The position numbers and the translations under genes were made by a program. DNA of 35,425 nucleotides from assembly GCA_024697285.1 (NCBI GenBank), contig JAILFY010000023.1:1-35425 (forward strand), given 5' to 3'. Shown piece by piece: positions 17,399 through 26,930 of this stretch. Source of the stretch: Bacteroidaceae bacterium. GTDB taxonomy: Bacteria > Bacteroidota > Bacteroidia > Bacteroidales > Bacteroidaceae. Every line of letters starts with the position of its first letter. Within the stretch, counting starts at the first letter, position 1. The notes under the pieces were generated by a model. The model had not been told where the DNA came from. It ran no database searches and worked only from the letters and a program-made list of their open reading frames with translations.

Positions 17399-19243
17399 AT
17401 GAAGAGGATGATTCTTTTCGCCTGTCTGATGCTGGCAGCACTTTCGGGTCAGGCAGACAATGAGCTACTCTACGGCTCCTACAGCGGCAGCGGTACACTT
17501 ACGGCCTACGGCGATCAGAAGGCCGAGACCTACGATGTGGCATTTTTCGTGGGCGACTCCACCCTCGTCGGTATGGAAATCCGTGGACTTCGTATACCTA
17601 TTAATATAAAGGCCACGGGAGCCACCGACTACCAGGCCTGGCTGTCCTCGGAACTGCAGTTAGAGGGCAGCAAGAATGTGGCAGATATCGCCAGCGTGGC
17701 CTTCACGCCCGACGGCGACTGGGCCGACGTCACTTTCGAGACGCCTTACGTCCTCACGGAAAAAGGCGTCTTTGTGGGCTACTCCCTCACCATTCCTCAA
17801 GTGGACATCAGCAACAAGACCGACCCGCACAAGACCCCCCTCATGGGACTTGCCGGAACGGCCAATGCGGGTTGGTTCGTGCACACCAGTCGCACCTTCC
17901 GCAAGTGGACAGCTTTGGAGGGAGCCTCCACCTACTCTGATATGATTCCAGCCATGAGTGTGCGCCTGGGTGGAGAGTTGGTCCGGGAATATGCGGCTTC
18001 GCTCTATGCCGCGCCCGAGCTGGAGGCTTTCGCACTGGCGGGGAGGACCAAGGCTCTGAACTTCACCCTCATCAACCATGGCACTCAGGATATAAACTCC
18101 GTAGGCTATGAATTGGTCTATGGCACAGACACTTACAGGGAAACGCTGAACCTGTCGCCCACCTTGAAAGGCACTTACTACGGCAAGCAGACCTCCCTGA
18201 AGATAACCCTGCCGGCTCAGCAGACACCTGGCTCTTACCCTGTGACTATTCGCATCACGGAAGTGAATGGCCAACCCAACGGCGAGGCCGACTCTTCTGT
18301 TCGGCTGGATATGTCCGTCATCAAGGAAATGCCCAGACACAAGCCGCTGATGGAGGAGTACACCGGCTGTTGGTGTCAGTACTGTCCGCGAGGTATGGCG
18401 GCAATGGACGCTCTGAATGACATCTACGGCGATAACTTCATCGGAGTGGCATATCATAATGGCGACAATATGGATGTTATCACTCCAACTCCCAACCGTC
18501 CCTCGGGCTATCCACATGCTTTCATAGACCGGGTGGTGGACACCGACCCCTTCTTCGGGACCAGTGGCGCCAGCCTCGGCATTCAGAGCGACTGGAAGAA
18601 GCGAGCAGCCCTCTCCACTGTGGCGGCTATTGAGCTGCAGGCGCGCTGGACGGACTCCGAGCTGACGGCCGTAGGCGTCTCGGCCGAGGTGAGCTTCATC
18701 TGTAACTTCCAGGATAACCCCTACCGCCTCTCCTATATCCTGCTGGCCGACGACCTGACCGGGTCGGGCCGCGGATGGAGCCAAGTCAATGCCTACTCGG
18801 GCCAGAGCACCAACGACACCTATCTGAAGGAGTGGGCCCAGAGGCCCAGCACCGTAGTGGGACTCCACTTCAACGATGTGGCTATTCAGACCTCCTGCAG
18901 TGGCGCTGCCACCTTAGAGGAGAGTCTGCCTGCCAGCGTCAAAGGCGGTGAGCCTTATGAGCATCACTACGTCTTCTCCACCGCCGACAACGACTTGGTG
19001 CAGAACCCCACAAAACTGCGAGTGGTGGCAGTGCTTGTGGACACCCGCACCGGTGAGGTCGTGAATGCCGAGCAGACGTCGGTGGAAATGCCCCTTGGCT
19101 TGCGGCCCACCGTGCGGGGGACTGCTTCGCGCACCTTCACTGACCTCTCGGGGCGTCCCCTCGTCCAACCCCGAAAAGGGATTTTCCTCCAGACGGAAAT
19201 GGGAACAGATGGCAAGCGACGCAGCACAAAGGTCTGCAGATAA
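17399..19243 (+). CDS. Omp28-related secreted / outer membrane protein with thioredoxin-like CxxC region
   Basis: Signal peptide; PLMEEYTGCWCQYCPRGMAAMDAL; IGVAYHNGD; YPHAFIDR; C-terminal FTDLSGRPLVQPRKGIFLQ resembles short T9SS-type tails. Confidence 0.8.
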   Translation: MKRMILFACLMLAALSGQADNELLYGSYSGSGTLTAYGDQKAETYDVAFFVGDSTLVGMEIRGLRIPINIKATGATDYQAWLSSELQLEGSKNVADIASVAFTPDGDWADVTFETPYVLTEKGVFVGYSLTIPQVDISNKTDPHKTPLMGLAGTANAGWFVHTSRTFRKWTALEGASTYSDMIPAMSVRLGGELVREYAASLYAAPELEAFALAGRTKALNFTLINHGTQDINSVGYELVYGTDTYRETLNLSPTLKGTYYGKQTSLKITLPAQQTPGSYPVTIRITEVNGQPNGEADSSVRLDMSVIKEMPRHKPLMEEYTGCWCQYCPRGMAAMDALNDIYGDNFIGVAYHNGDNMDVITPTPNRPSGYPHAFIDRVVDTDPFFGTSGASLGIQSDWKKRAALSTVAAIELQARWTDSELTAVGVSAEVSFICNFQDNPYRLSYILLADDLTGSGRGWSQVNAYSGQSTNDTYLKEWAQRPSTVVGLHFNDVAIQTSCSGAATLEESLPASVKGGEPYEHHYVFSTADNDLVQNPTKLRVVAVLVDTRTGEVVNAEQTSVEMPLGLRPTVRGTASRTFTDLSGRPLVQPRKGIFLQTEMGTDGKRRSTKVCR

Positions 19244-19443
19244 GCAACCCACAAGCTGCAGGAAATAAACTCCTACCATCACTTCCGGCAATCCCGACGA
19301 TAGACTGTATAAGAGGATTGGAGAACCTAAAAGCCTGTTTATCAGACACGATAGCTGCAGACAGAAGGTGATTCTCCCATCGCCGTAGGGATTTTCCCAC
19401 AAACGATTAGGAATATTTAGTTGTTCAATCGGAGAAAACAAGT

Positions 19444-19451
19444 TACCTTTG
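19444..19451 (+). promoter_or_regulatory. TAnnTTTG promoter element (TACCTTTG)
   Basis: About 30 nt upstream of the ATG at 19482. Confidence 0.55.
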
Positions 19452-19481
19452 CAGTGTCAAATCAATAAAAATGCTACGACT

Positions 19482-20024
19482 ATGAAGACTTTTACCAAAA
19501 ACATCTGGACGCTTTCGCTCCTGCTTATGACTTCTGTGGCCCTTACTTCCTGCATGGATGACGACGACCGCATTGGATATAATATCAGCGGCCACTGGTT
19601 CGGTGATATGGACATGTACTATGACGGCGAACGTGCGCGGGGTTCGGAACTCGAGTTCCGTACGGGCTGGGGCTACGACCATGGAACCGGCGTGGAAATC
19701 GACTACTATCTTTATCATGCCGTCACGAGTTATTTCGACTGGAAGGTGCGCAATGGCATCCTCTACTTCACCTTCGATGACCCCAAGCTGGACTGCGCCA
19801 TCGTGGACTATACACTCGGTCCGGATTACTTCCGCGGCTACATCGCCGATTCCTACACTCTGGAGAACCAAACCTACTTCAGCCTGCGCAACTACGACCG
19901 CTATTGGGAACAGTACGGCTACGGCGACTACGATTACTATTATGTGAAAGGCACCCGTGCCGCACAGGACAGCACCGCTGCTGACAGCTGTTACCACGGA
20001 GTGAGAGGTGTCAACATGAAATAA
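19482..20024 (+). CDS. Small hypothetical lipoprotein, Tyr/Asp-rich
   Basis: Lipobox LTSC; promoter upstream and terminator downstream; no family recognised. Confidence 0.8.
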   Translation: MKTFTKNIWTLSLLLMTSVALTSCMDDDDRIGYNISGHWFGDMDMYYDGERARGSELEFRTGWGYDHGTGVEIDYYLYHAVTSYFDWKVRNGILYFTFDDPKLDCAIVDYTLGPDYFRGYIADSYTLENQTYFSLRNYDRYWEQYGYGDYDYYYVKGTRAAQDSTAADSCYHGVRGVNMK

Positions 20025-20031
20025 AGACATG

Positions 20032-20067
20032 GAGGGGGAACCTGGGAAACCAGACCCCCTCTTTTTT
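20032..20067 (+). terminator. Rho-independent terminator
   Basis: GAGGGGG-aac-CTGG-gaaa-CCAG-a-CCCCCTC followed by TTTTTT. Confidence 0.9.
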
Positions 20068-20127
20068 CCCGCTGCAGGTACTTGCCGGGCAGCCCTTGGT
20101 CGCCTCTCTTTCAGCACATTAACGAAG

Positions 20128-20835
20128 ATGATACAGATAAATGTTTCCCAGGAAATCAGACAGCGTTGCCCCTACTTTGTGGGCGCTGCTGTCTTAGCGC
20201 CTGTGCACAACAGCGCGTCCAGTGCCGCTCTCTGGCAGGAAATCGACCGCTCCATAGCGGACTACAGGGCTCGCTACACCCCCGACAGCATCAAGGAAAT
20301 GCCCGCCATACAAGCAACGCGCGAAGCCTACCGCAGGTGCGGCAAGGACCCCAGTCGCTATCGTCCGAGCGGAGAGGCACTTGTGCGGCGTACCCTGCAA
20401 GGCCACGACTTGTATCGGGTGAGCACCCTCGTGGATCTCATCAACCTGGCATCCATCAACTTTGGATATAGTATCGGCGGTTTTGATGCCGACAAGATTC
20501 AGGGGACGAGCGCCCCGGCAGCTCAAGATGAGCCGGCCGATGATTCACGCGTGCTAACCTTGGGAATCGGACGGGAAGGAGAGCCCTACGAGGGCATCGG
20601 CAGAGGACCCTTGAATATAGCGGGGCTTCCCGTCTACCGGGATGCAATAGGTGGGATAGGCACTCCTACCAGTGACCACGAGCGCACAAAACTCACCTTG
20701 CAGACGACGCATCTGCTGACGATTGTCAACGGTTACGATGGCAATCGCGAAAACACCCTCTCTTGCGCTACTTTCCTCCAGGACCTCCTGCGCCGTTATG
20801 CTGACAGCGATGGCGGACAGCTACTCCTCTTCTGA
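20128..20835 (+). CDS. B3/B4 tRNA-binding-domain protein (PheT B3/4-like, standalone)
   Basis: EMPAIQATREAYRRCGKDPSRYRPSGEALVRRTLQGHDLYRVSTLVDLINLASINFGYSIGGFDADKI; start at MIQINVSQEI because the longer ORF runs through the preceding terminator. Confidence 0.85.
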   Translation: MIQINVSQEIRQRCPYFVGAAVLAPVHNSASSAALWQEIDRSIADYRARYTPDSIKEMPAIQATREAYRRCGKDPSRYRPSGEALVRRTLQGHDLYRVSTLVDLINLASINFGYSIGGFDADKIQGTSAPAAQDEPADDSRVLTLGIGREGEPYEGIGRGPLNIAGLPVYRDAIGGIGTPTSDHERTKLTLQTTHLLTIVNGYDGNRENTLSCATFLQDLLRRYADSDGGQLLLF

Positions 20836-21008
20836 AGTCCAATGAAAGCTGGGAAACACTCGTGATTCCCGATTGTCCCCTTCTATAACCCCAGCCTCGA
20901 AGAAGAATCGGCATACAGCACGGACTACCCTTATGAATGAAACGATCTCCAGTGATTATTCATTCATCAACCGCCCCCATTTCTTCCGTTCCCCAGTCGG
21001 ACTCTTCC

Positions 21009-21272
21009 ACACGACTATACATTTCCTGTCACATGTATATACGTCTTCGTCCACACGTATATACATCTTCGTCCACACGTATATACATCTTTGTCCACAC
21101 GTATATACATATCCGCCAACACGTATGTACATATCCGCCAACACGTATGTACATATCCGCCAACACGTACGTACGTATCCGCCAACACGTACGTACGTAT
21201 CCGCCAACACGTACGTACGTATCCGCCAACACGTATGTACGTATCCGCCAACACGTATGTACATTACATATC
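21009..21272 (+). repeat. 22-bp tandem array (11 full units, the first degenerate, plus a partial)
   Basis: Units such as ACACGTATATACATCTTTGTCC, ACACGTATGTACATATCCGCCA and ACACGTACGTACGTATCCGCCA at strict 22-bp spacing from 21009. Confidence 0.95.
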
Positions 21273-21412
21273 CCTAATTAATGGTCATTCGTGTAAAAGA
21301 AGAGTTCCTTCAACTTCGAGGGCTTGTCGAAAACATGAGTGTATTCCTACTTTTGCGTTACAAGGACTGAGGATAATGACTTATATGTTTATCGGACAGC
21401 ATTATTTTGGTT
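21262..21412 (-). repeat. Dispersed intergenic element, copy C (inverted relative to A and B)
   Basis: Reverse complement reads GCTGTCCGATAAACAT...AGTCCTTGTAAC...CATGTTTTCGACAAGCCCTCGAAGTTGAAGG...ACACGAATGACCATTAATTAGGGATATG, collinear with copy A. Confidence 0.85.
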
Positions 21413-21418
21413 AATTAA

Positions 21419-21460
21419 TTCTTGGTAACCGGTTCTTGGTATCTGGTACTTGGTAAATGG
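21419..21460 (+). repeat. 14-bp degenerate tandem repeat x3
   Basis: TTCTTGGTAACCGG, TTCTTGGTATCTGG, TACTTGGTAAATGG. Confidence 0.8.
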
Positions 21461-21524
21461 CAGATGTAAGGTTTTTTCTCTTTCCACTTTCGTCTGTTCT
21501 TCTGCCCTCGGGGGATGGGTGGAA

Positions 21525-24191
21525 TTAGTTGTCGGGAAGGGAGAAGTGGTGGGTTCCTTGATGAAGTTGGAGGGTGTCAGAAGGAAGGTAGATAGTGGCA
21601 GTACTGCCCACGGGGACCGTTACTTCCAGTTGACGGAGTTTGCCGTCGTGGCAGATAACGTGGGACGAGAGCAAGCCCAACGGAGTGTCTACATCGTAGT
21701 AGACGCTGTCGATAGCTTGTGTGGGAATGGGGCTGACCTCAAAATGGCGGTAGCCCGGTTCCGTGAGCTTCACACCTGCCAGATGTCGGGCAAACCAGGT
21801 CAGTCCGCCGCCGAACATCGGATGATTGTGGGAGTTCTGGCCGTCCCATTGCTCCCAGGTCACAGTGGCTCCTTGCGCCAGCCAGTGGCCATAGCTGGGG
21901 TAGTCGGTCTTCAGCATTGCGGCAGCTGCCACCTCATGCAGGCCACAGTCACTTAGTGTCTCGAAGAAGAAACGTGAGGTCACAAAGCCCGTGTTAATGT
22001 GCCCATTGTGCTCTTCCATGATTTCGCGGCGCAGGGTCTGGATGACCGCAGCTCTTCGTTCCTGGGGAACACCCATGTATAAGGCCAGAATGTTTGGACC
22101 ATAGTCGCCGTAGGATGCACTCTCGGCATCGTAGAATTTGCGATGAAAAGCCCGCCAGGTCTGCTGGGCGAGAGCTCTGCAGCTGTCGTAACCTTCGGTG
22201 TCGCCCAGTACTTGCGCTGCTTGTGCGGTGTTCTGCGCGCAGAGCCAGAGATAGAAGGTATGGACGATTTCATCTGCGGGCATAGCGAATGGCGGCACCC
22301 AGTCGCCCAGGTTCAGCCAGTAGCAGACGTCGCCTGTTTCAAAGTTCTTCATCTGTTGGTGCATAGTGCTGTCTGGGGTCAGCCAAGTAGTCATGTGCCG
22401 CAACTGAGCACGCATGGGCTGGTAGCACTCTTCGAGCAACTTGCGGTCGCCGTAGTAGAGGTAGTACTCCCAAGGCATTATGTTCATGGCAGCTCCCCAT
22501 GCCACTCCTCCGCCGCAGGTGGGCTGCCAGGGAGCTCCGTTGGGAACATATCCCGTCTCGGGGTTCTGTGCATCCCGGATATCACGTATCCATTTCTGAT
22601 AGAAGGCTGCTGCGTCGAAATGCTGCATGACCATGGAGGAGGCTATCTGTCCGTCGCCTGTGTAGGGCAAGCGTTCGCGGTGGGGACAGTCGCTGGCAAT
22701 GCATCCATGCATATTGTCGAGCTGAGAGCGTTTCCAGATGGAATATATGGAGTTGATGAGGGGATTGCTGGTGTGGAACGTGGCGCAGGTGGGCACATCG
22801 GTGTTTACTGCTTCGGCCTGAATTTGTGCGCTGGTGAGTTCAGTAAGTCCGCTGACGACTACTTGCGAGAAGACAAACCAGGTGAAGCGAGGGGCATAGG
22901 TGGAGGTGCTGTTGGGCCCATTGCCGCGCCCTTTGAAGAACAGCTGCTGACCCAGGGGAGATTCGGAGAGATATCTCACTTCCACTCGTTGGCCCTCCGG
23001 TGCCGAGATATCCTTGAGCCGCACCCAACCGGCTATCTCCTTGTCGAAGGTTACAAGGAAGTCGCTGTCTCGCCGCTGGATACTCTGGGGTTGCAGTATT
23101 TCTGTTATCTTGTCGGTGGGGGAGGTGTGGGCGGTCAGTGTGCCGCAGGGTGGGATGGCGAGTGAGGCGTGTTGCCACTCCTGCTCGTTGCAGGCTGTTT
23201 CTGCCCAATGGGGTGTCTCCAGCCGTTCGTCGTAGATCTCGCCTTCGTAGATACCATTTCTGGTGATGGCAGAGGGACGGGTGAGCCAGGATGCATCGGT
23301 GGTGATGATGTCCCGCGAACCATCGTCGTAGGTTATCTCTAACTGGCAGAGCAAACAAGGTTGGCCGAAGGAAGTCACCCGATGGCTGCTGGAGCGGTAG
23401 AAGCCATCGCCGAGGATGGCTCCTACGGCGTTGCGCCCCTGGTGGAGCAGTGGCGTGACGTCGTAGGCGAGGTACAATATTCTGTAGCCAGCGAAGCGCG
23501 GGTCCAGAGCGATACCTCCTTTGTCCAGTCCCGTACGGGTGGTGTAGTTGGTGAAATTAGGAACGAGGTAGTCATCGCCTGCACGGGTGCCGTTGACGTA
23601 GAGTTCGAAGAAGCCGCCAGCCGTAGCGAAAACCTTGGCCTTCAGAGGCCGTCGTCTGACCTCGAAGCTTTTTCGGAAGAGGGGAGCTGCTTGTCGTTGG
23701 TCTGAGGTAATCCATAGTGCTTTCCAGTCGGACGCCTCAAGGCCCATTCCCCAATAGCCTGTGGGGCTCCAGGCGGAGCGTCTGTTGCGGCTGTTCCATG
23801 TCCGCACTTTCCAGTAGCAGTCTTCTCCGGAACGGAGAGGACGACCGCCATAGGGCACCAGCACAGAGGCGTCTGAACCAACGCGACCGCTGTCCCAGAG
23901 GTCATAGTCGCCTCGCTCCAGCTTCTGGAGGGAGGAGGAAACGACGATGCGGTAGGCCGTCTGCCGGTCCTCCCGAACGCGTTTGTCCTTCGGCTCGTTG
24001 ATCCACGACAGTCGCGGAATGGCTACATCCACTGCCGACGGGTTGGAGAGGTGTTCCACCGTGAGGCTTCTGACTCGGAACTGACCACTGGCCAGTTGCG
24101 GGACGACCAGAAGCAGGGCCGAACACAGGAGGACGAGGGCGGAATGAGCTGCGGAGGTGCTGATAGAGGAGAAGGCCGGATGGAGGGACAT
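21525..24191 (-). CDS. Alpha-L-rhamnosidase-like glycoside hydrolase (GH78)
   Basis: FRVRSLTVEHLSNPSAVDVAIPRLSWINEP; SDCPHRERLPYTGDGQIASSMVMQHFDAAAFYQKWIRDIRDAQ; TVTWEQWDGQNSHNHPMFGGGLTWFARHLAGV; start chosen at MSLHPAFSS with a hydrophobic signal. Confidence 0.93.
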   Translation of the reverse strand: MSLHPAFSSISTSAAHSALVLLCSALLLVVPQLASGQFRVRSLTVEHLSNPSAVDVAIPRLSWINEPKDKRVREDRQTAYRIVVSSSLQKLERGDYDLWDSGRVGSDASVLVPYGGRPLRSGEDCYWKVRTWNSRNRRSAWSPTGYWGMGLEASDWKALWITSDQRQAAPLFRKSFEVRRRPLKAKVFATAGGFFELYVNGTRAGDDYLVPNFTNYTTRTGLDKGGIALDPRFAGYRILYLAYDVTPLLHQGRNAVGAILGDGFYRSSSHRVTSFGQPCLLCQLEITYDDGSRDIITTDASWLTRPSAITRNGIYEGEIYDERLETPHWAETACNEQEWQHASLAIPPCGTLTAHTSPTDKITEILQPQSIQRRDSDFLVTFDKEIAGWVRLKDISAPEGQRVEVRYLSESPLGQQLFFKGRGNGPNSTSTYAPRFTWFVFSQVVVSGLTELTSAQIQAEAVNTDVPTCATFHTSNPLINSIYSIWKRSQLDNMHGCIASDCPHRERLPYTGDGQIASSMVMQHFDAAAFYQKWIRDIRDAQNPETGYVPNGAPWQPTCGGGVAWGAAMNIMPWEYYLYYGDRKLLEECYQPMRAQLRHMTTWLTPDSTMHQQMKNFETGDVCYWLNLGDWVPPFAMPADEIVHTFYLWLCAQNTAQAAQVLGDTEGYDSCRALAQQTWRAFHRKFYDAESASYGDYGPNILALYMGVPQERRAAVIQTLRREIMEEHNGHINTGFVTSRFFFETLSDCGLHEVAAAAMLKTDYPSYGHWLAQGATVTWEQWDGQNSHNHPMFGGGLTWFARHLAGVKLTEPGYRHFEVSPIPTQAIDSVYYDVDTPLGLLSSHVICHDGKLRQLEVTVPVGSTATIYLPSDTLQLHQGTHHFSLPDN

Positions 24192-24246
24192 GTTCGATAG
24201 GGGGAAGAGCGAGGGGGGCTGCCGAGGGGGAGTGGGCGGGACAGGG

Positions 24247-26829
24247 TTACAACTGATCAATGACCTTCAGGAGTTGACCTCCGAGTCCGATCGTGTAGCC
24301 TTGCTGGACGAAGACGACGCGGTTGAAGCTGTCGCAGATGAGGAAAATGGGCATTGCAGCAGAGGTGAGATGCAGCTGTTCCATGATCTCTGCCTTGATG
24401 GTTCCTTGAAGGTCATGACCCCAGACGACAGTGGACGGGAGTCGTTTGTTGTCGGCTGTAGTCGGCGAGGTGAACAACGCGAAGTTGAATCGTCTGGCTG
24501 CCTCGGCGTCGTCGAAGAGCAGAACGATCTTGCGTCGCCAGCCCTTGAGTTCGTCGCGCACTAAGGCGAGGTCGAGCAGGGCGTGGGTCGTGGGCTCCTG
24601 GTTGGGAGCTATCAGTCCGAGGACGTAGTAGCCTCGTCCGCAGGTGGCCAGAAGGGAGGTGGGGGAGCCGGAGACGAACACGGAATCTTCCTCCAGGGAC
24701 AGAGGCTGGTAGAGGTTCTCGGCGTTGAGCGAACCGATGACTGCTACTGCGTCTGTTGCCTCTCGCAGTTCAAGCGGCAGGGTGGTGATGCTGTCCGGCG
24801 CGATGGTGAAAGTGCGGAGCAGGGAGCGGACGCTGCCGTTGGCCATTCGGACACCGGTGGTGAGCAGATAGGTGCCTGCGTCCAGGGGCGTTCCTGTGGC
24901 AAACGTGTTCTTGAAGGTAGCTTCCTCGGGAAAGGTGAGGAGTTGTGGCTGCTGGTGCTCGTTGATTTGCGAGAGGGTGAAATGAGTGTAGTATTTGACA
25001 TCAGGCAGACGAGGAGTCGGGACAAAGGTCAGGCGCAAAGTACCTTGTTGACTGCTGGGCTGAGCAGTGTTTTTTCTCGGCTTGACAGGTTCGAAAGAGA
25101 CGTCGTGCCAATAATAAATGCTGTCTGTGGCGCCATAGTACTGCACTTTTCCGTTGATTTCGTGGATGCGGGCAGGAATATCCAGTGCCCTGCAGGCTGC
25201 TACGAAGAAGATGTCGCGGCCGAGTGCATCGGCGACGCGGTTGCGATAGACGCCCAGTGGCTGCATGCGCAGATTTCGTGGGTTCTGGTCGTCCACGAGT
25301 TGTATGTTGTCGCGTGTCCAGGCTATGAGTTTCTCCACCGTGTAATTCTTGAAGGCTCGGCGCAGAGGCTGCTTGAAAGCAGTGAGGCGTTCGCGCTCGA
25401 TGCGTGGCGAGAGCTGGTAGGGCAGACGAATATCAGCAGGTATTCCCTCGGTGGTTCCGCTGTCGGCGTAGTGGGTTTGCCCGACTGGCAGGTTGTCCAG
25501 CAGAACGTCAAGTGTGGCGTCTTGGAGGTCCTTGTCTGGCAGAATAGTGATAAGGTCCTCCGCGGCCTCACTCTTCCCGAGGCACGCTGCGCTGTCGCGG
25601 AAGGCTTTGATGGTCTGATAGTTACCTCTGCTGCGCGAGTCGTGCATTGTCGCTTCGTAGGCACGGCGGATACTGTCCTCCAGCGCCAGCTGTCGGTTGT
25701 TCTCGGCGCGCAGTTTAGTGTTGATGATGGGTGCAGACGCTTTTGCCTTGGGCGGCGTGACGTCGATGGGAAGTCCTTGGGCGAGAGAGTCTGGAAGCGT
25801 AGGGGAGAGGTGTAGTCTGACGAGGCTGTCTGTGGCGAAGGACACTTGCTGGAAGGCCACTCCTCCTTTCCTGGTGGAGGAGGATGATGTTGCAGAAGGT
25901 GCTGTGGCCCAGACGAGCATGTCACCCAGTCCGGCGGTGAGCCGGGCCCGGCCCAGGGAGTCGGTGGACTTGCGGGCTACGGTGTAGTACTCGGCATAGT
26001 TGTAGAGTTTGAACTCCACGTCGGCACCTGAAACGGGGCGCCCTTTCTCGTCTAGTACTTCTACGATGATTTTGCGCGTGGGAGCGTAGTTCTTTGTCAC
26101 ATTGATTTCCGTCTGGGAATATTCTCGTCCTACCACTTCTTCCGGACCTTGGTAATCTCCGAAGACACGAGTGTGCATGAGCATTCCGCGGGAAGCACTC
26201 TCGTTGAACCAACCCATATCCAGAACGGGTTCTGGCTCACAGGCTCCCAGGAAATGCCACTGTCCGTCGGCCCAGGCTTCCACCCATGCGTGGTTGTCGT
26301 CTGTGTGGGCCCAGCGCGGAGTGTAGACTTGGCGGGCAGGAATACCAACGCTCCGGAGTGCCGCCACGGTGAACACCGATTCCTCTCCGCAACGTCCGTA
26401 GGCCGTCTTCATTGTGGCGAGAGGACTGAGGGTGCGCGCACTGGTGGGGCGATAGGTGACGTGCTCGTGGCACCAGTGATTCACCTCGAGGATGGCTTGG
26501 GCCATGGTCATGCCTTGGAGGCGTGGGCAGAGTTCGCGAAAGAAGACGGCACGGCAGGTGTCCAGGTCTTCGTTGTTCACGCGGGGCGGCAGCACGAAAT
26601 GCCGGAATTCGCGTTCGGGAACGGTAGAGCCCCAGGGCATGGAATCGCGTGCTTCCAGTGCCAGGCGTACTTGCTCCGCATAGTAGGCGCGGGAATAATC
26701 TGTGCGGTCGGGCAAGGAGAGGTTGTCGCAGAGGAAATCGACATACCCCTTGAAGTCCAGACGTTCGAAGGGCTGCAGGCAAGAAGTGAACAGAAGAATG
26801 GGAAGCAGCAGACGACAGAAGATTTTCAT
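24247..26829 (-). CDS. Transglutaminase-like domain lipoprotein
   Basis: Lipobox LFTSC; YGRCGEESVFTVAALRSVGIPARQVYTPRWAHTDDNHAWVEAWADGQWHFLGACEPEP gives the Cys-His-Asp transglutaminase core. Confidence 0.9.
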   Translation of the reverse strand: MKIFCRLLLPILLFTSCLQPFERLDFKGYVDFLCDNLSLPDRTDYSRAYYAEQVRLALEARDSMPWGSTVPEREFRHFVLPPRVNNEDLDTCRAVFFRELCPRLQGMTMAQAILEVNHWCHEHVTYRPTSARTLSPLATMKTAYGRCGEESVFTVAALRSVGIPARQVYTPRWAHTDDNHAWVEAWADGQWHFLGACEPEPVLDMGWFNESASRGMLMHTRVFGDYQGPEEVVGREYSQTEINVTKNYAPTRKIIVEVLDEKGRPVSGADVEFKLYNYAEYYTVARKSTDSLGRARLTAGLGDMLVWATAPSATSSSSTRKGGVAFQQVSFATDSLVRLHLSPTLPDSLAQGLPIDVTPPKAKASAPIINTKLRAENNRQLALEDSIRRAYEATMHDSRSRGNYQTIKAFRDSAACLGKSEAAEDLITILPDKDLQDATLDVLLDNLPVGQTHYADSGTTEGIPADIRLPYQLSPRIERERLTAFKQPLRRAFKNYTVEKLIAWTRDNIQLVDDQNPRNLRMQPLGVYRNRVADALGRDIFFVAACRALDIPARIHEINGKVQYYGATDSIYYWHDVSFEPVKPRKNTAQPSSQQGTLRLTFVPTPRLPDVKYYTHFTLSQINEHQQPQLLTFPEEATFKNTFATGTPLDAGTYLLTTGVRMANGSVRSLLRTFTIAPDSITTLPLELREATDAVAVIGSLNAENLYQPLSLEEDSVFVSGSPTSLLATCGRGYYVLGLIAPNQEPTTHALLDLALVRDELKGWRRKIVLLFDDAEAARRFNFALFTSPTTADNKRLPSTVVWGHDLQGTIKAEIMEQLHLTSAAMPIFLICDSFNRVVFVQQGYTIGLGGQLLKVIDQL

Positions 26830-26930
26830 AGTAGAGCGAAGATAAGAAGAAAAGAAAAATGCAGGAACGGATTAGGGTTCCTGCACTTGATTTGTTCGAA
26901 AGAAAAGAGGTCGCTTTTATGAGTCAGGAT

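Noticed and set aside
17660-18868. 402-aa minus-strand ORF opposite the Omp28-like gene
   Set aside because: Antisense shadow, no domain signature
20029-20127. N-terminal extension of the B3/B4-domain ORF
   Set aside because: It reads through a strong Rho-independent terminator (20032-20067); the start at 20128 is more plausible
21009-21272. CRISPR array
   Set aside because: Contiguous 22-bp units without unique spacers, and no cas genes in the window
20873-21414. ORFs over the 22-bp array on both strands (SANTYVRIRQHV..., CWRIRTYVLADTY...)
   Set aside because: The 22-bp unit lacks stops in all frames and its length is 1 mod 3, so every frame cycles through the repeat; these repetitive proteins are artefacts of the minisatellite
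22143-25815. Long plus-strand ORFs (22143-23165, 24583-25815) opposite GH78 and the transglutaminase protein
   Set aside because: Antisense to strongly supported CDSs with no recognisable family
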